From: Vibrio bathopelagicus
GTDB taxonomy: Bacteria > Pseudomonadota > Gammaproteobacteria > Enterobacterales > Vibrionaceae
Direction: 5' to 3'
Assembly (NCBI RefSeq): GCF_014879975.1
Contig: NZ_CP062501.1
Coordinates: forward strand, 1,954,970-2,018,969
Length of the DNA stretch: 64,000 nucleotides
Every line of letters begins with the position of its first letter. Position 1 is the first letter of the stretch. Below are positions 28,350 through 36,720 of the stretch, in pieces. A program made the translations under genes and the position numbers. The notes beneath the pieces are model-generated. The model searched no databases. It had not been told where the DNA came from and saw nothing but the letters and a program-made list of their open reading frames with translations.

Positions 28350-29695
28350 TGTTTGGTCACAACACACAAGTCATTGATCCAATTGAAGCGAATAGAGTTC
28401 GATCGCATGAAGCCCTAACATCAACACCTTCAGTTCGTGAGCATTATCATGTAATTCATGAAGAGGTCATCAAGGCGATCGACCCTTCGGTTGTTGTGAG
28501 CTTAAGTGCTTCCGATCTTGAAGCTAGAATTGCCGAAATGGTAGCTGATATCGTGATCTCTAAGCAGTTACCGCTTGGTCACAAAGATGTCGCTCATTCG
28601 GTGGAACAACTGCTCAATGAGTTTCTAGGTTTAGGTCCACTACAGCCCTTAATTGAAGACCAAGGCATTACCGACATCATGGTCAATGGGTACCGTGAAG
28701 TCTACGTAGAACGCTCAGGAAAATTGCAAAAAACGGCAGTTCAATTTCGAAATGAAGAACAACTTCTCAACCTAGCGCGACGCATCGTCAGCAAGGTTGG
28801 GCGAAGAATCGATGAGTCCAATCCATTAGTCGATGCTCGATTGGATGACGGTAGCCGAGTCAACGTGATGATCCCACCGCTAGCGCTTGATGGCACCTAC
28901 ATTTCAATCCGAAAGTTCAACGAGAATAAGCTGACGCTTAGCCAGTTGGCGCAGTTTGGCGCAATGTCGAAATCGATGGTTAAACTTATCGATATTATTG
29001 TTCGCTCACGCCTTAATGTGCTTGTTGCAGGAGGCACTGGTGCAGGTAAAACCACACTTCTCAATGCGATGTCTTTTAGCATTTCGCCTCAAGAACGCAT
29101 CATTACCATTGAAGACACCGCGGAACTGCGTCTACAACAACCTCATGTTGTAAGAGCAGAAACTCGCCCAGCCAATGCCGAAGGCTTAACGCCAATTACC
29201 CAGCGAGAGTTGGTACGAAATGCTCTACGTATGCGACCAGATCGCATCATTTTAGGCGAAGTTCGTGGCAATGAAGCGTTTGAAATGATGCAAGCCATGA
29301 ACACAGGCCATGATGGTTCACTGTGTACATTGCACGCAAACTCGGCGACTGACGCACTAGTTCGTATGGAAAACATGTTGATGATGAGCCAAGCGACACT
29401 GCCTCTGTTCTCATTACGTCGTCAAATTGCAGACACCATCGATGTCGTTATACAAGTCGAAAGAATGCGTGATGGCAAACGACGCATTGTTTCAATCACC
29501 GAGGTGCAAGGGTTAGAAGGAGAACAATACGTCACTCAAGATCTGTTCACATTCAAGCCTTTATCGGAAGATCAACAAGGCAACCTGATTGGCGAATATA
29601 AGAGCGCTAAGTGCGTGCCAAGCTTCAATGAAAAGGCCAAATACCACCAGCTAGATGCTCAACTAAGAGTGGCAATGGAGCTTGAAGTCGGATGA
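28349..29695 (+). CDS. tadA: Tad secretion ATPase TadA/CpaF
   Basis: 448 aa from the ATG at 28349 (TAATG junction with tadZ). It is a VirB11-like hexameric ATPase: N-terminal helical part, N2 domain around residues 80-200 (ITDIMVNGYREVYVERSGKL), Walker A GGTGAGKTTLLNAM at about 229, Walker B RIILGEVRGNEAFEM at about 297 and the His-box TGHDGSLCTLHANSATDAL. All key residues are present. It powers pilus extension and, in Tad systems, retraction as well. It overlaps tadB by 4 bp. Confidence 0.95.
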   Translation: MFGHNTQVIDPIEANRVRSHEALTSTPSVREHYHVIHEEVIKAIDPSVVVSLSASDLEARIAEMVADIVISKQLPLGHKDVAHSVEQLLNEFLGLGPLQPLIEDQGITDIMVNGYREVYVERSGKLQKTAVQFRNEEQLLNLARRIVSKVGRRIDESNPLVDARLDDGSRVNVMIPPLALDGTYISIRKFNENKLTLSQLAQFGAMSKSMVKLIDIIVRSRLNVLVAGGTGAGKTTLLNAMSFSISPQERIITIEDTAELRLQQPHVVRAETRPANAEGLTPITQRELVRNALRMRPDRIILGEVRGNEAFEMMQAMNTGHDGSLCTLHANSATDALVRMENMLMMSQATLPLFSLRRQIADTIDVVIQVERMRDGKRRIVSITEVQGLEGEQYVTQDLFTFKPLSEDQQGNLIGEYKSAKCVPSFNEKAKYHQLDAQLRVAMELEVG

Positions 29696-30606
29696 TCCTA
29701 GTTCTCACTATTTTCGTTTTGTTTGTTGCGATTTGTCTGATCAAGCTTAACTCAAAACAAGCCATCGTGAATAAGCGCCTGCTGTTAGTAAGTGGGGGGC
29801 AGCGAGCGATTGCAGCGGACATCTCAATCAAAAAAGCCAACCACCAACGCACCAACAAGCTGCATGCTTTGTGCATGCGGATTAATGCGTTGCTGCCAGT
29901 CTGGGATAAGTATTTTATTGCCTTAACAGCCATCGGTTTTCCGGTATCAGGTCACATGCTGTTCCCGCAATTTTCTATGCTTCATCAATTACTCGCCGCT
30001 TCTGGTCTTTGGTTTACATGCACATGTGCCTTGGTGATGTACCGCCGAAAGATACAGATAGAAGAGTTCGAACAAGGCATCATCAATGTACTTGGCTTGA
30101 TTTCTAGGGCTGTGGCCGCCGGGCTCTCGGTTCCACAAGCCATTGAACAAGTTTCAGAAACCCAACCAGGGCTATTAGGACGTGAATTCTCTTATATTCG
30201 CGATAATTTAGCGCTCGGTTTAAGCCTACGCCAAAGCCTCGATGATGCATGCGTTCGCCTTCCTTACAGCAGTTTCCGCTACTTCTCGGTCGCGTTGATC
30301 CTGAATCAATCGAATGGTGGCCAACTGCGCGACATTCTTCAAAGCTTGAGCAGAACCATGCATGACAACCGAGCCATGAGAAAAAAGGTTAAGAGCTTAA
30401 CCTCGGAGCCTCGCATGACTGCCCTGTTTTTATCTTTACTACCGATTGGTTTACTAGCGACTATCGCAGTAATGGAACCAACGATGATAGATCGCTTAAT
30501 CAATACAGAGTCAGGACAAGGTGTCCTCACTTATGCCGTATGTAGCATCTGCTTGGGCACTCTGATCTTGAACGCTCTGACTCGTAACAAGAGGTTCTCA
30601 TCATGA
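29692..30606 (+). CDS. tadB: Tad inner-membrane platform protein TadB
   Basis: 304 aa with an N-terminal membrane helix, two further helices near residues 85-125 and a T2SSF domain from about residue 130 (GIINVLGLISRAVAAGLSVP, QAIEQVSETQPGLLGREFSY), ending in two helices. It forms the inner-membrane platform with TadC. ATGA overlap joins it to tadA and to tadC, so translation is coupled. Confidence 0.93.
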   Translation: MILVLTIFVLFVAICLIKLNSKQAIVNKRLLLVSGGQRAIAADISIKKANHQRTNKLHALCMRINALLPVWDKYFIALTAIGFPVSGHMLFPQFSMLHQLLAASGLWFTCTCALVMYRRKIQIEEFEQGIINVLGLISRAVAAGLSVPQAIEQVSETQPGLLGREFSYIRDNLALGLSLRQSLDDACVRLPYSSFRYFSVALILNQSNGGQLRDILQSLSRTMHDNRAMRKKVKSLTSEPRMTALFLSLLPIGLLATIAVMEPTMIDRLINTESGQGVLTYAVCSICLGTLILNALTRNKRFSS

Positions 30607-31454
30607 TGTACGTAGCATTACTTCTGATGGGTTGTGCACTGCTGCTCACAGTAATCGCGCACTTGTCTTCCTTTAAACGAGATGTCGTGGCTGAGCGACT
30701 GACTCGCGTATCGAGCTACTCCTCTAAGTACATCGCCACTTCAAGTAAATGGCGCTTCCAAGGTGCAAAACCACGACGCCAGAAATTGATCTTAATTGGG
30801 TGGTTAAATCCTAATGCAGAGATTTATTTTCTTGGCTTAAGACTACTGGCTATGGTCATGGGTGCCATTACTTGGTACGCCACTCGAATCCAAATACTTA
30901 GCTTGAACTCGGTAGCCGAATGCATAGCAATCGCCATTGTGATCGGCATCCTATTCGATCGCATTCTAGATTGGCGTGTGAACCAAGTTCGAATGCAGAT
31001 TAGTCGGGTTATTCCTGATGCCGTCGACCTGATGGTGGTCTGCGTCGCGTCTGGCCTAACGCTTGAAGCAGTATTTCGTTGTGTTGGCGAAGAGATGCGT
31101 GCCATCTCTCCAGCTTTGGCACGCGAATGGCTACTCACTGCAACTGAGATTTCCGTTCTCGATTCGCCACAAACGGCACTTTCAAACCTAGACAAACGAG
31201 TTCAACTTCCTGACATCAACAATATTGTGACCACCATGAATCAAGCACTTCAATACGGTACGCCTCTCGCTGAAGCGTTAAAGCTGATTGCTTCTGATAG
31301 TCGCCAATATCACTTCCTAGAGCTTGAAGAGTGGGTAGGAAAAATACCTGCAAAGATGTCATTCCCTTTGGTGATACTCATCATGATCCCTTTCGTCATC
31401 ATTGTTGTTGCACCCATCATGTTGGCCCTTAAACAAACCTTGGGAAGCTTATGA
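30603..31454 (+). CDS. tadC: Tad inner-membrane platform protein TadC
   Basis: 283 aa with a T2SSF domain at about residues 120-260. The family motif is visible as QISRVIPDAVDLMVVCVASG, LTLEAVFRCVGEEM, and the C-terminal helix ends MLALKQTLGSL. Two membrane helices lie near residues 75-120. It partners TadB. Its stop codon overlaps the tadD start. Confidence 0.93.
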   Translation: MMYVALLLMGCALLLTVIAHLSSFKRDVVAERLTRVSSYSSKYIATSSKWRFQGAKPRRQKLILIGWLNPNAEIYFLGLRLLAMVMGAITWYATRIQILSLNSVAECIAIAIVIGILFDRILDWRVNQVRMQISRVIPDAVDLMVVCVASGLTLEAVFRCVGEEMRAISPALAREWLLTATEISVLDSPQTALSNLDKRVQLPDINNIVTTMNQALQYGTPLAEALKLIASDSRQYHFLELEEWVGKIPAKMSFPLVILIMIPFVIIVVAPIMLALKQTLGSL

Positions 31455-32191
31455 ACAAGATCGTTCTCTTTTATTTATCGCTGGTGTTGGTCGGCTGTCA
31501 ATCGACCAATAGCGTCGAAAAAGAGACCTCTGAAGACATGAAAGTCGCAGAGGTTGCGCTAATGAATGGCAAGCCAGAAAGTGCCATGGAGCTCTATCGA
31601 AAAATGCTGACATCGAAGCCCGATGACCCGCAGCTGCTATTGCTAATGGGGGCCGCTGCGAATCAAGCAAGTCGTTATGATGAAGCTCTTCATTACCTAA
31701 AGCGTGGGATCGAGCTTAATCAATCGAGTGCGATATACAGAGAGCTTGGCCGTGCTTGGTTAGCGCTCGGAGAGCTTGAACAAGCAACAACAGCTCTCGA
31801 AGAGTCTGTCAGATTAGTCGCAACTGATGATGTTGCTCAAAACAGTCTAGGCGTGAGTTACTCGCTCAATAAGCGGTATTCAAAAGCGCGTGAATCTTAC
31901 TCACATGCCCTTAGTTTGATGCCATCCAGTAATGAGTACCGCAACAACTTAGCCATGGCCTGGATACTCGATGGCAAACCAGAGCAAGGGATCCGAATTC
32001 TGCACCCGATCTTTGTCCGAGGTGAAGCGAGTGTAAAGCTGCAACTCAATCTAGCACTGGCTTACGCACTTTCGGGAGACAGTGATTCAGCGAAAAGTAT
32101 CGCTCGTGCACATCTATCTCAACCTGAGTTCGCCAACAATAGTCTGTATTACCAAGAGCTTGCTGCTAAAACAGAGCAAGGAGAACAGTGA
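31451..32191 (+). CDS. tadD: Tad pilus TPR lipoprotein TadD
   Basis: 246 aa with a lipoprotein signal (LFYLSLVLVGC, acylated Cys16). Residues about 30-230 contain five or six TPR units, for example PESAMELYRKMLTSKPDDPQ, SRYDEALHYLKRGIELNQSS and YSKARESYSHALSLMPSSNE. TadD scaffolds the secretin and periplasmic parts. It is preceded by tadC (ATGA overlap) and followed at once by tadE. Confidence 0.92.
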   Translation: MNKIVLFYLSLVLVGCQSTNSVEKETSEDMKVAEVALMNGKPESAMELYRKMLTSKPDDPQLLLLMGAAANQASRYDEALHYLKRGIELNQSSAIYRELGRAWLALGELEQATTALEESVRLVATDDVAQNSLGVSYSLNKRYSKARESYSHALSLMPSSNEYRNNLAMAWILDGKPEQGIRILHPIFVRGEASVKLQLNLALAYALSGDSDSAKSIARAHLSQPEFANNSLYYQELAAKTEQGEQ

Positions 32192-32640
32192 TGCTCTCAC
32201 GTCAAAAAGGTGCGCAGACCGTCGAATTTGCAATGTTGGTGGTACCGTTCCTGATACTGATCATCGGTTTCTTTGAGATCTGCCGCCTGCTGTTGGTCAA
32301 CATCATCTTTGATGTAGCCGTTAATGCGGGTGTTCGTGAGGCCAAGACACGGCCGATTAGTCCTATTTCAGACCAAGCTTTTGCCGAGACTATCGCAAAG
32401 TTCCCACTGATAGATAAGAGCAAGCTCGTCTTGGATCCATCGCCGCTATACGCCGAAAACTTCTCAGATTTAGTTAATGAGAAACCGGTATCCAAAAGCA
32501 GAGCAGTGTTAGGCGAGTACAAGGTGTCTTACTCATTTTCATTTGCCTTATTACCTAATCTATCAACTCAGTTTTCTGAGTCTATCGGCAACATGACAAC
32601 CTTGAAAAGAAAGGTATTGGTTAGTTATGACAACAAATAA
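32191..32640 (+). CDS. tadE: Pseudopilin TadE
   Basis: 149 aa. The ATG at 32191 was chosen over an adjacent GTG because AAGGAG lies 7 bp before it. A short leader LSRQKG is followed by AQTVEFAMLVVPFLILIIGF with Glu at +5 and Phe at +6, a prepilin-type cleavage and assembly motif. One membrane helix anchors a periplasmic domain. TadE is a minor pseudopilin needed for pilus assembly. It overlaps tadF by 14 bp. Confidence 0.9.
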   Translation: MLSRQKGAQTVEFAMLVVPFLILIIGFFEICRLLLVNIIFDVAVNAGVREAKTRPISPISDQAFAETIAKFPLIDKSKLVLDPSPLYAENFSDLVNEKPVSKSRAVLGEYKVSYSFSFALLPNLSTQFSESIGNMTTLKRKVLVSYDNK

Positions 32641-33187
32641 AACACCTCGAAAAAAACAAGCGGGTTCAGCAGCGATTGAATTCCCCTTCGTTGTACTCGC
32701 ACTCATGATCATTTTGTGGGGGCTTGTTGCTGTCTATCGCCTATTCAACCTACAAACTCAACTCGACAACGTGACATATAACCTAGTGAATGCCGTATCC
32801 CTGACGCAACTAAAACCAGAACAAGGTCCAAACGGATTACCTAATACGTTAAAGGATCAACTTCTCGATCTCGCCGAGCGTTATCTTCCGCAAGACATTA
32901 AGCGCAGCAATATTGGGCTGGTACTTGAAAGCCGTGTATTTGATACCACCGCTTCGAACTGGGAATACAAGCACATCTATGCCGGGCTCAACTGTAAAAA
33001 TGACACACCTATCGAGCGACTAAAGGCACTTATCGTAGAAGGTAGTGGTGACCCTGCATTAGATGGACAACCGTCCACCTTGATTCAACTAACTTTATGT
33101 GTAAATACACCGTTTGATTACAAGCGACTCGAGCTTCCTAAAACACTCTCAAGTTCATCAGCGGTGGTAGGTAAGCACTATGGTTAA
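32627..33187 (+). CDS. tadF: Pseudopilin TadF
   Basis: 186 aa with a basic leader ending in KKQAG, then SAAIEFPFVVLALMIILWGL, again Glu at +5 and Phe at +6 after the predicted cleavage Gly. The periplasmic part carries two Cys (LNCKND and LCVNT) that could form a disulfide. It acts with TadE as a minor pseudopilin. It overlaps tadE by 14 bp and tadG by 8 bp. Confidence 0.88.
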   Translation: MTTNKTPRKKQAGSAAIEFPFVVLALMIILWGLVAVYRLFNLQTQLDNVTYNLVNAVSLTQLKPEQGPNGLPNTLKDQLLDLAERYLPQDIKRSNIGLVLESRVFDTTASNWEYKHIYAGLNCKNDTPIERLKALIVEGSGDPALDGQPSTLIQLTLCVNTPFDYKRLELPKTLSSSSAVVGKHYG

Positions 33188-34400
33188 ATCAATGTTCAGA
33201 GGCCTAGTCCGTCATCAACAAGGCTCCATGACCATTTCATTCTTGGCGTTACTGTTTCCCGCGCTTTTTATCGCCGTTGGTACCCTAATGATCTCAGCAC
33301 AAGTGATGGTTTCAAACCGAGCTGCGCAAGCCGCCGATTCGGCCGCATTAGCGTGTGCTTTTGCTGACACAGCCACACTCCCAATGATGCGGGCTTACCA
33401 AGAGTACTATAAGCCAACCCTAAAAGGGGTGAGTAGCTTAACACCAGAAAAACAAGGCTCAAGCTGCCGTATTAGCCTAGGTTATTCATTGTCACCGATA
33501 CTGCCCAACTTTAAATATGAGAGCTATGCAAACAAGGTAACGGCAACAGGTGGAGGTTATAAAGGTGTGGTTGAAAGCAAGCACTCTTCGATTCCAACAG
33601 AGCTGGTATTGGTACTTGATGTGTCTGGATCGATGGGTTCAAACATCCAGTCATTGAAATCCATTTTATCCAACGCTTTGAATACGATTCAATCTCAGAG
33701 TAAGAACGCTAACGATTTAGATTCTGTAAGCATTTCAATCGTTCCCTTCGACTCTGGAGTCGCAGCGCAGCGCCCACCTTGGTTAGCTAAAGAAGCAGCC
33801 GGTATCTACTGTATCGATGGGCTGAGCTATCGCAATGGTAATTTCTCTGCGTCACTGACGGTCGACAACCTCGCCACGCTGCACTCAGAACGCCCTGTGA
33901 AGTTTGCTAAGCCCAACGACTGGTTACTTGACTGTAACCAAAACTCGCCAATGCTGCCGTTGACCAATGTATTTTCTCGCGTCCAAAACTCGATAAACAG
34001 CCTAACGGCGAACGGCGGTACTCGCTCTTTTCACGGGTTGTTGTGGGGAGTCAGACAACTCATCCCAAGCTGGCAACAAGCGTGGGGCATAAACGTCAGC
34101 ACACTACCCGAGACCAGAAGAAAGCTAGTGCTTTTTACCGATGGCAACGACGAAGGAGATACGTTTGACCAACTGGTTAACGCTGGGTTTTGCACAACCG
34201 CAATCAATCAATATGGGATCGAAATGAACTTCATCGGCTATGACGTCAGTTCATCTCGAATCGCTCAATTCGAGCGCTGTGCAGGAAGTCAGTCTCGCGT
34301 CTTTAGCGCCACTAACACCACCCAACTTAACAAATATTTTTCCGACATTTTGGCCGTTGAATACTCGGCAACAATCAAACTCACCAAATCACTTAATTAG
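33180..34400 (+). CDS. tadG: TadG-like protein with von Willebrand A domain
   Basis: 406 aa. The N-terminal TadE/G-like helix (GSMTISFLALLFPALFIAVG) is followed by RAAQAADSAALACA. A vWA domain fills about residues 140-395, with MIDAS motif LVLVLDVSGSMGSN at about 142-155 and a second metal-site region near 'TANGGTRSFHGLLWG'. TadG proteins are held in the envelope and vWA domains bind metal-dependent partners, so it may be an adhesive tip or anchor. Last gene of the Tad operon; an 89-bp AT-rich gap with no terminator leads to the redox operon. Confidence 0.9.
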   Translation: MVKSMFRGLVRHQQGSMTISFLALLFPALFIAVGTLMISAQVMVSNRAAQAADSAALACAFADTATLPMMRAYQEYYKPTLKGVSSLTPEKQGSSCRISLGYSLSPILPNFKYESYANKVTATGGGYKGVVESKHSSIPTELVLVLDVSGSMGSNIQSLKSILSNALNTIQSQSKNANDLDSVSISIVPFDSGVAAQRPPWLAKEAAGIYCIDGLSYRNGNFSASLTVDNLATLHSERPVKFAKPNDWLLDCNQNSPMLPLTNVFSRVQNSINSLTANGGTRSFHGLLWGVRQLIPSWQQAWGINVSTLPETRRKLVLFTDGNDEGDTFDQLVNAGFCTTAINQYGIEMNFIGYDVSSSRIAQFERCAGSQSRVFSATNTTQLNKYFSDILAVEYSATIKLTKSLN

Positions 34401-34489
34401 ACGCGCTTAATTAGAAGCACTTAGCTAGAAACACTGAATTAAAAACAACTATTGAAAAACAAATAGTTAAAAACAATATGGAGAACAAC

Positions 34490-34954
34490 ATGTTTACACG
34501 AGCCTTAGCGTTATTTGCGTTGTGCCTTTCTTTGCCAGCATTGGCTTATCAAGAAGGCGATTCGTTATCGCCAGACGTCATCAACAAACTTCAACTCAAC
34601 AAAGATGAACTCACCATTGTCGATTTCTTTGCAGAGTGGTGTGTGTCTTGTCGAGAAGAGTTACCTGAGGTCAATCTGCTCTACACGGAACTAAAAGGTA
34701 CTGGTGTCACTTTTAAAGGTGTTGACGTCGATGAAGATGTAGAAGTGGGCCTTGAGTTTCAAAAACAACTTGGACTGGAATTCCCAGTTATTAACGACCC
34801 TGACCAAGCGTTAATCGCCGAATTCAAGCCGATCGGCATGCCTGCACTTTACTACATCTACCAAGGCAAGGTTATCAAGATTCGTTTTGGTGCCATTAAC
34901 CACATTAGTGACGTGATTACTGATGACCTCACCAAAATGGGAGTTCAACTGTAA
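34490..34954 (+). CDS. Periplasmic thioredoxin-like protein
   Basis: 154 aa from the ATG at 34490, with GGAG 7 bp upstream (the in-frame ATG at 34478 lies on the ribosome site and was rejected). Signal peptide MFTRALALFALCLSLPALA. Thioredoxin fold of the TlpA/ResA type: DELTIVDFFAEWCVSCREEL with active-site Cys51-Val-Ser-Cys54, and the cis-Pro loop FKPIGMPALYYI. It should act as a thiol reductant or oxidant in the periplasm. It is the first gene of a five-gene unit ending in dsbD; the natural electron donor is therefore the DsbD encoded here. Redox partner inferred to be the DUF4266 or DUF3570 protein. Confidence 0.9.
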   Translation: MFTRALALFALCLSLPALAYQEGDSLSPDVINKLQLNKDELTIVDFFAEWCVSCREELPEVNLLYTELKGTGVTFKGVDVDEDVEVGLEFQKQLGLEFPVINDPDQALIAEFKPIGMPALYYIYQGKVIKIRFGAINHISDVITDDLTKMGVQL

Positions 34955-35454
34955 TGCTAATCAAAGCCACCCTTCTTGGACTACTCACGATTCCAATGAC
35001 GGCGAATGCGACTCTTGAACTTGACCTCAGTGGTCTGGGCAAAAAGCCCGTTGAGCAGAAAATCAGTGACACCAGTGGAAAAAGTGATGGTTCTATCATC
35101 GAAGAAGAAATCATTTCCAGCACCGTTTATTCAAGTAACGGCTCATATTCAAACCAAGAAGCAAAGCACGCAACCAGACGAAATATTGAAATGGTTAAAC
35201 CTAAGGCAAAGCAACTGGTCATCGAAGAGAAAGAGCCCGTAGTGAACAACAAACCTTCTGCTCTGGCTTTCGTTGATGAGTTTCTTGGTATTGAACCTGT
35301 AAAGCCTTGGGAAAAAGGCACATTGGCTCAAAAAGAAATGAAACCCGGCGGTCCTGTACCTGAGTTCGACGTGTTCTCTGAAAAAGTCTTCGCTTACAAA
35401 CAAGGTTCTGTAGGCGGCAGTGGTGTTGGTGGCGGCGGTTGCGGCTGTAACTAA
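34954..35454 (+). CDS. DUF4266 protein with long N-terminal extension and Cys-Gly-Cys tail
   Basis: 166 aa with signal peptide MLIKATLLGLLTIPMTANA. Residues about 20-110 are polar and low in structure. Residues 113-166 match the DUF4266 pattern: VKPWEKGTLAQKEMKPGGPV, then a Gly-rich C-terminus GVGGGGCGCN. Typical DUF4266 proteins are only about 60-75 residues, so the roughly 90-residue extension is notable. The only two cysteines of the mature protein are in the last four residues. It is joined to the thioredoxin gene by a TAATG overlap, which suggests these cysteines are thioredoxin or DsbD clients, metal ligands, or a modified tail. Its function is unknown. Confidence 0.8.
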   Translation: MLIKATLLGLLTIPMTANATLELDLSGLGKKPVEQKISDTSGKSDGSIIEEEIISSTVYSSNGSYSNQEAKHATRRNIEMVKPKAKQLVIEEKEPVVNNKPSALAFVDEFLGIEPVKPWEKGTLAQKEMKPGGPVPEFDVFSEKVFAYKQGSVGGSGVGGGGCGCN

Positions 35455-35493
35455 ACAAACAATACATCTATAAATCAATAATATAAGAACAAA

Positions 35494-36720
35494 ATGAAAA
35501 GAATCCCAATTACGCTGCTAAGTGCAGCGGCAGTGGCTAACGTGGCATTAGCTGAAGACCATATCTCTGTTCATTACCTTAGCTATGAGGAATACGATGA
35601 CAGAGTATCAGCCAATGACACCATGGTTTCGATTGAGAAAAGTATCGGCTTAGATTGGACACTCAACGCAGAGATAAGCTACGACAGTGTTTCCGGTGCC
35701 TCACCAGCGTGGGGACCAACGACACCTCCAGCTTCGAATGCCGATCAGATCAATCGCGCCCTAAAAACTCAGCAAGCGCAAAACAAAACCAACGAAGTGA
35801 TTCGTGCTGGCTACGATCCTCATCGCAGCGGTTATGAAATCCAGAAGGTTGGTCTAGAAGACACCAGAAAATCGATCAGCTTGAGCGCGACCTATCGTGA
35901 CACGTTACGTAACGAATGGACCTTAGGTGGCAACGCATCTCAAGAAGAAGATTATGAAAGCCTTGGCATTAACGCCAAAGGTTTGGTCTATGCCGATAGC
36001 ACTAAAAACCGCTCTTACAGTCTAGGTGGCTCTGCCCTTTTCGATCAGACTCAAGCGTTCGGCAAATACTCATTGGCTTCATCAAACAGCCAGAGTTGGG
36101 AAGATATTTTTACTGGTAGTTTAGAAGCTGGTTTATCACAAACCTTCACGCCCAATCTATACAGCATTTTTACTGCTTACACTGGTTACCGCAGTGGCTA
36201 TTTGAGCAATCACTATTTAACGGTTCTGCGTGAAGTCGATATCAATGACGACGGTAAAATCGATGATGATGAAGTGTTCTTGGGGCAAGATTCTCGACCG
36301 GATACGCGACTCTCTGGCGGTATTAATATCCAAGCCTTTTACTCATTGTCCGATAGCCTAAAAATCCGACCAAGATACAAATGGTTTATGGATGATTGGG
36401 GCGTAATGTCTCATCAGATAGGTGGAAAACTATCTTGGCGTGTGAGCGAATGGCTAACATTAGCACCGGGCTATTTCTGGTACACGCAAGATGCAGCTGA
36501 TTTCTATCGCGACCCAAGTAGTGCCGATCCTTCATTTGCTTCATCAGGCTACGCAACTTCAGACCTGCGCTTAGGTAACTTCACCGCCAATGCTTATGAG
36601 CTGGGTGCGAGTATTAAGGTACACAAGAAATTACGTTTGAATGCGCTTGCGGCGTATTACGAACAGAGCAACGGTTTTGAAGCTCAATGGTGGGCGGTTG
36701 GAGCAACCTATGAGTTCTAA
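35494..36720 (+). CDS. DUF3570 predicted outer-membrane protein with flavinylation-like motif
   Basis: 408 aa with signal peptide (MKRIPITLLSAAAVANVALA). The mature protein is a series of amphipathic beta strands and ends in GATYEF, so it is a predicted outer-membrane barrel. Two motifs stand out. Residues 64-71 read DSVSGASP, very like the Dxx(S/T)GA(T/S) site to which ApbE links FMN in NqrB/NqrC. Residues 249-260, DINDDGKIDDDE, fit a 12-residue EF-hand calcium loop. It lies between the DUF4266 gene and the ApbE gene, which overlaps its 3' end. DUF3570 has no assigned function; a role as flavin carrier in the outer membrane is my inference. Confidence 0.82.
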   Translation: MKRIPITLLSAAAVANVALAEDHISVHYLSYEEYDDRVSANDTMVSIEKSIGLDWTLNAEISYDSVSGASPAWGPTTPPASNADQINRALKTQQAQNKTNEVIRAGYDPHRSGYEIQKVGLEDTRKSISLSATYRDTLRNEWTLGGNASQEEDYESLGINAKGLVYADSTKNRSYSLGGSALFDQTQAFGKYSLASSNSQSWEDIFTGSLEAGLSQTFTPNLYSIFTAYTGYRSGYLSNHYLTVLREVDINDDGKIDDDEVFLGQDSRPDTRLSGGINIQAFYSLSDSLKIRPRYKWFMDDWGVMSHQIGGKLSWRVSEWLTLAPGYFWYTQDAADFYRDPSSADPSFASSGYATSDLRLGNFTANAYELGASIKVHKKLRLNALAAYYEQSNGFEAQWWAVGATYEF

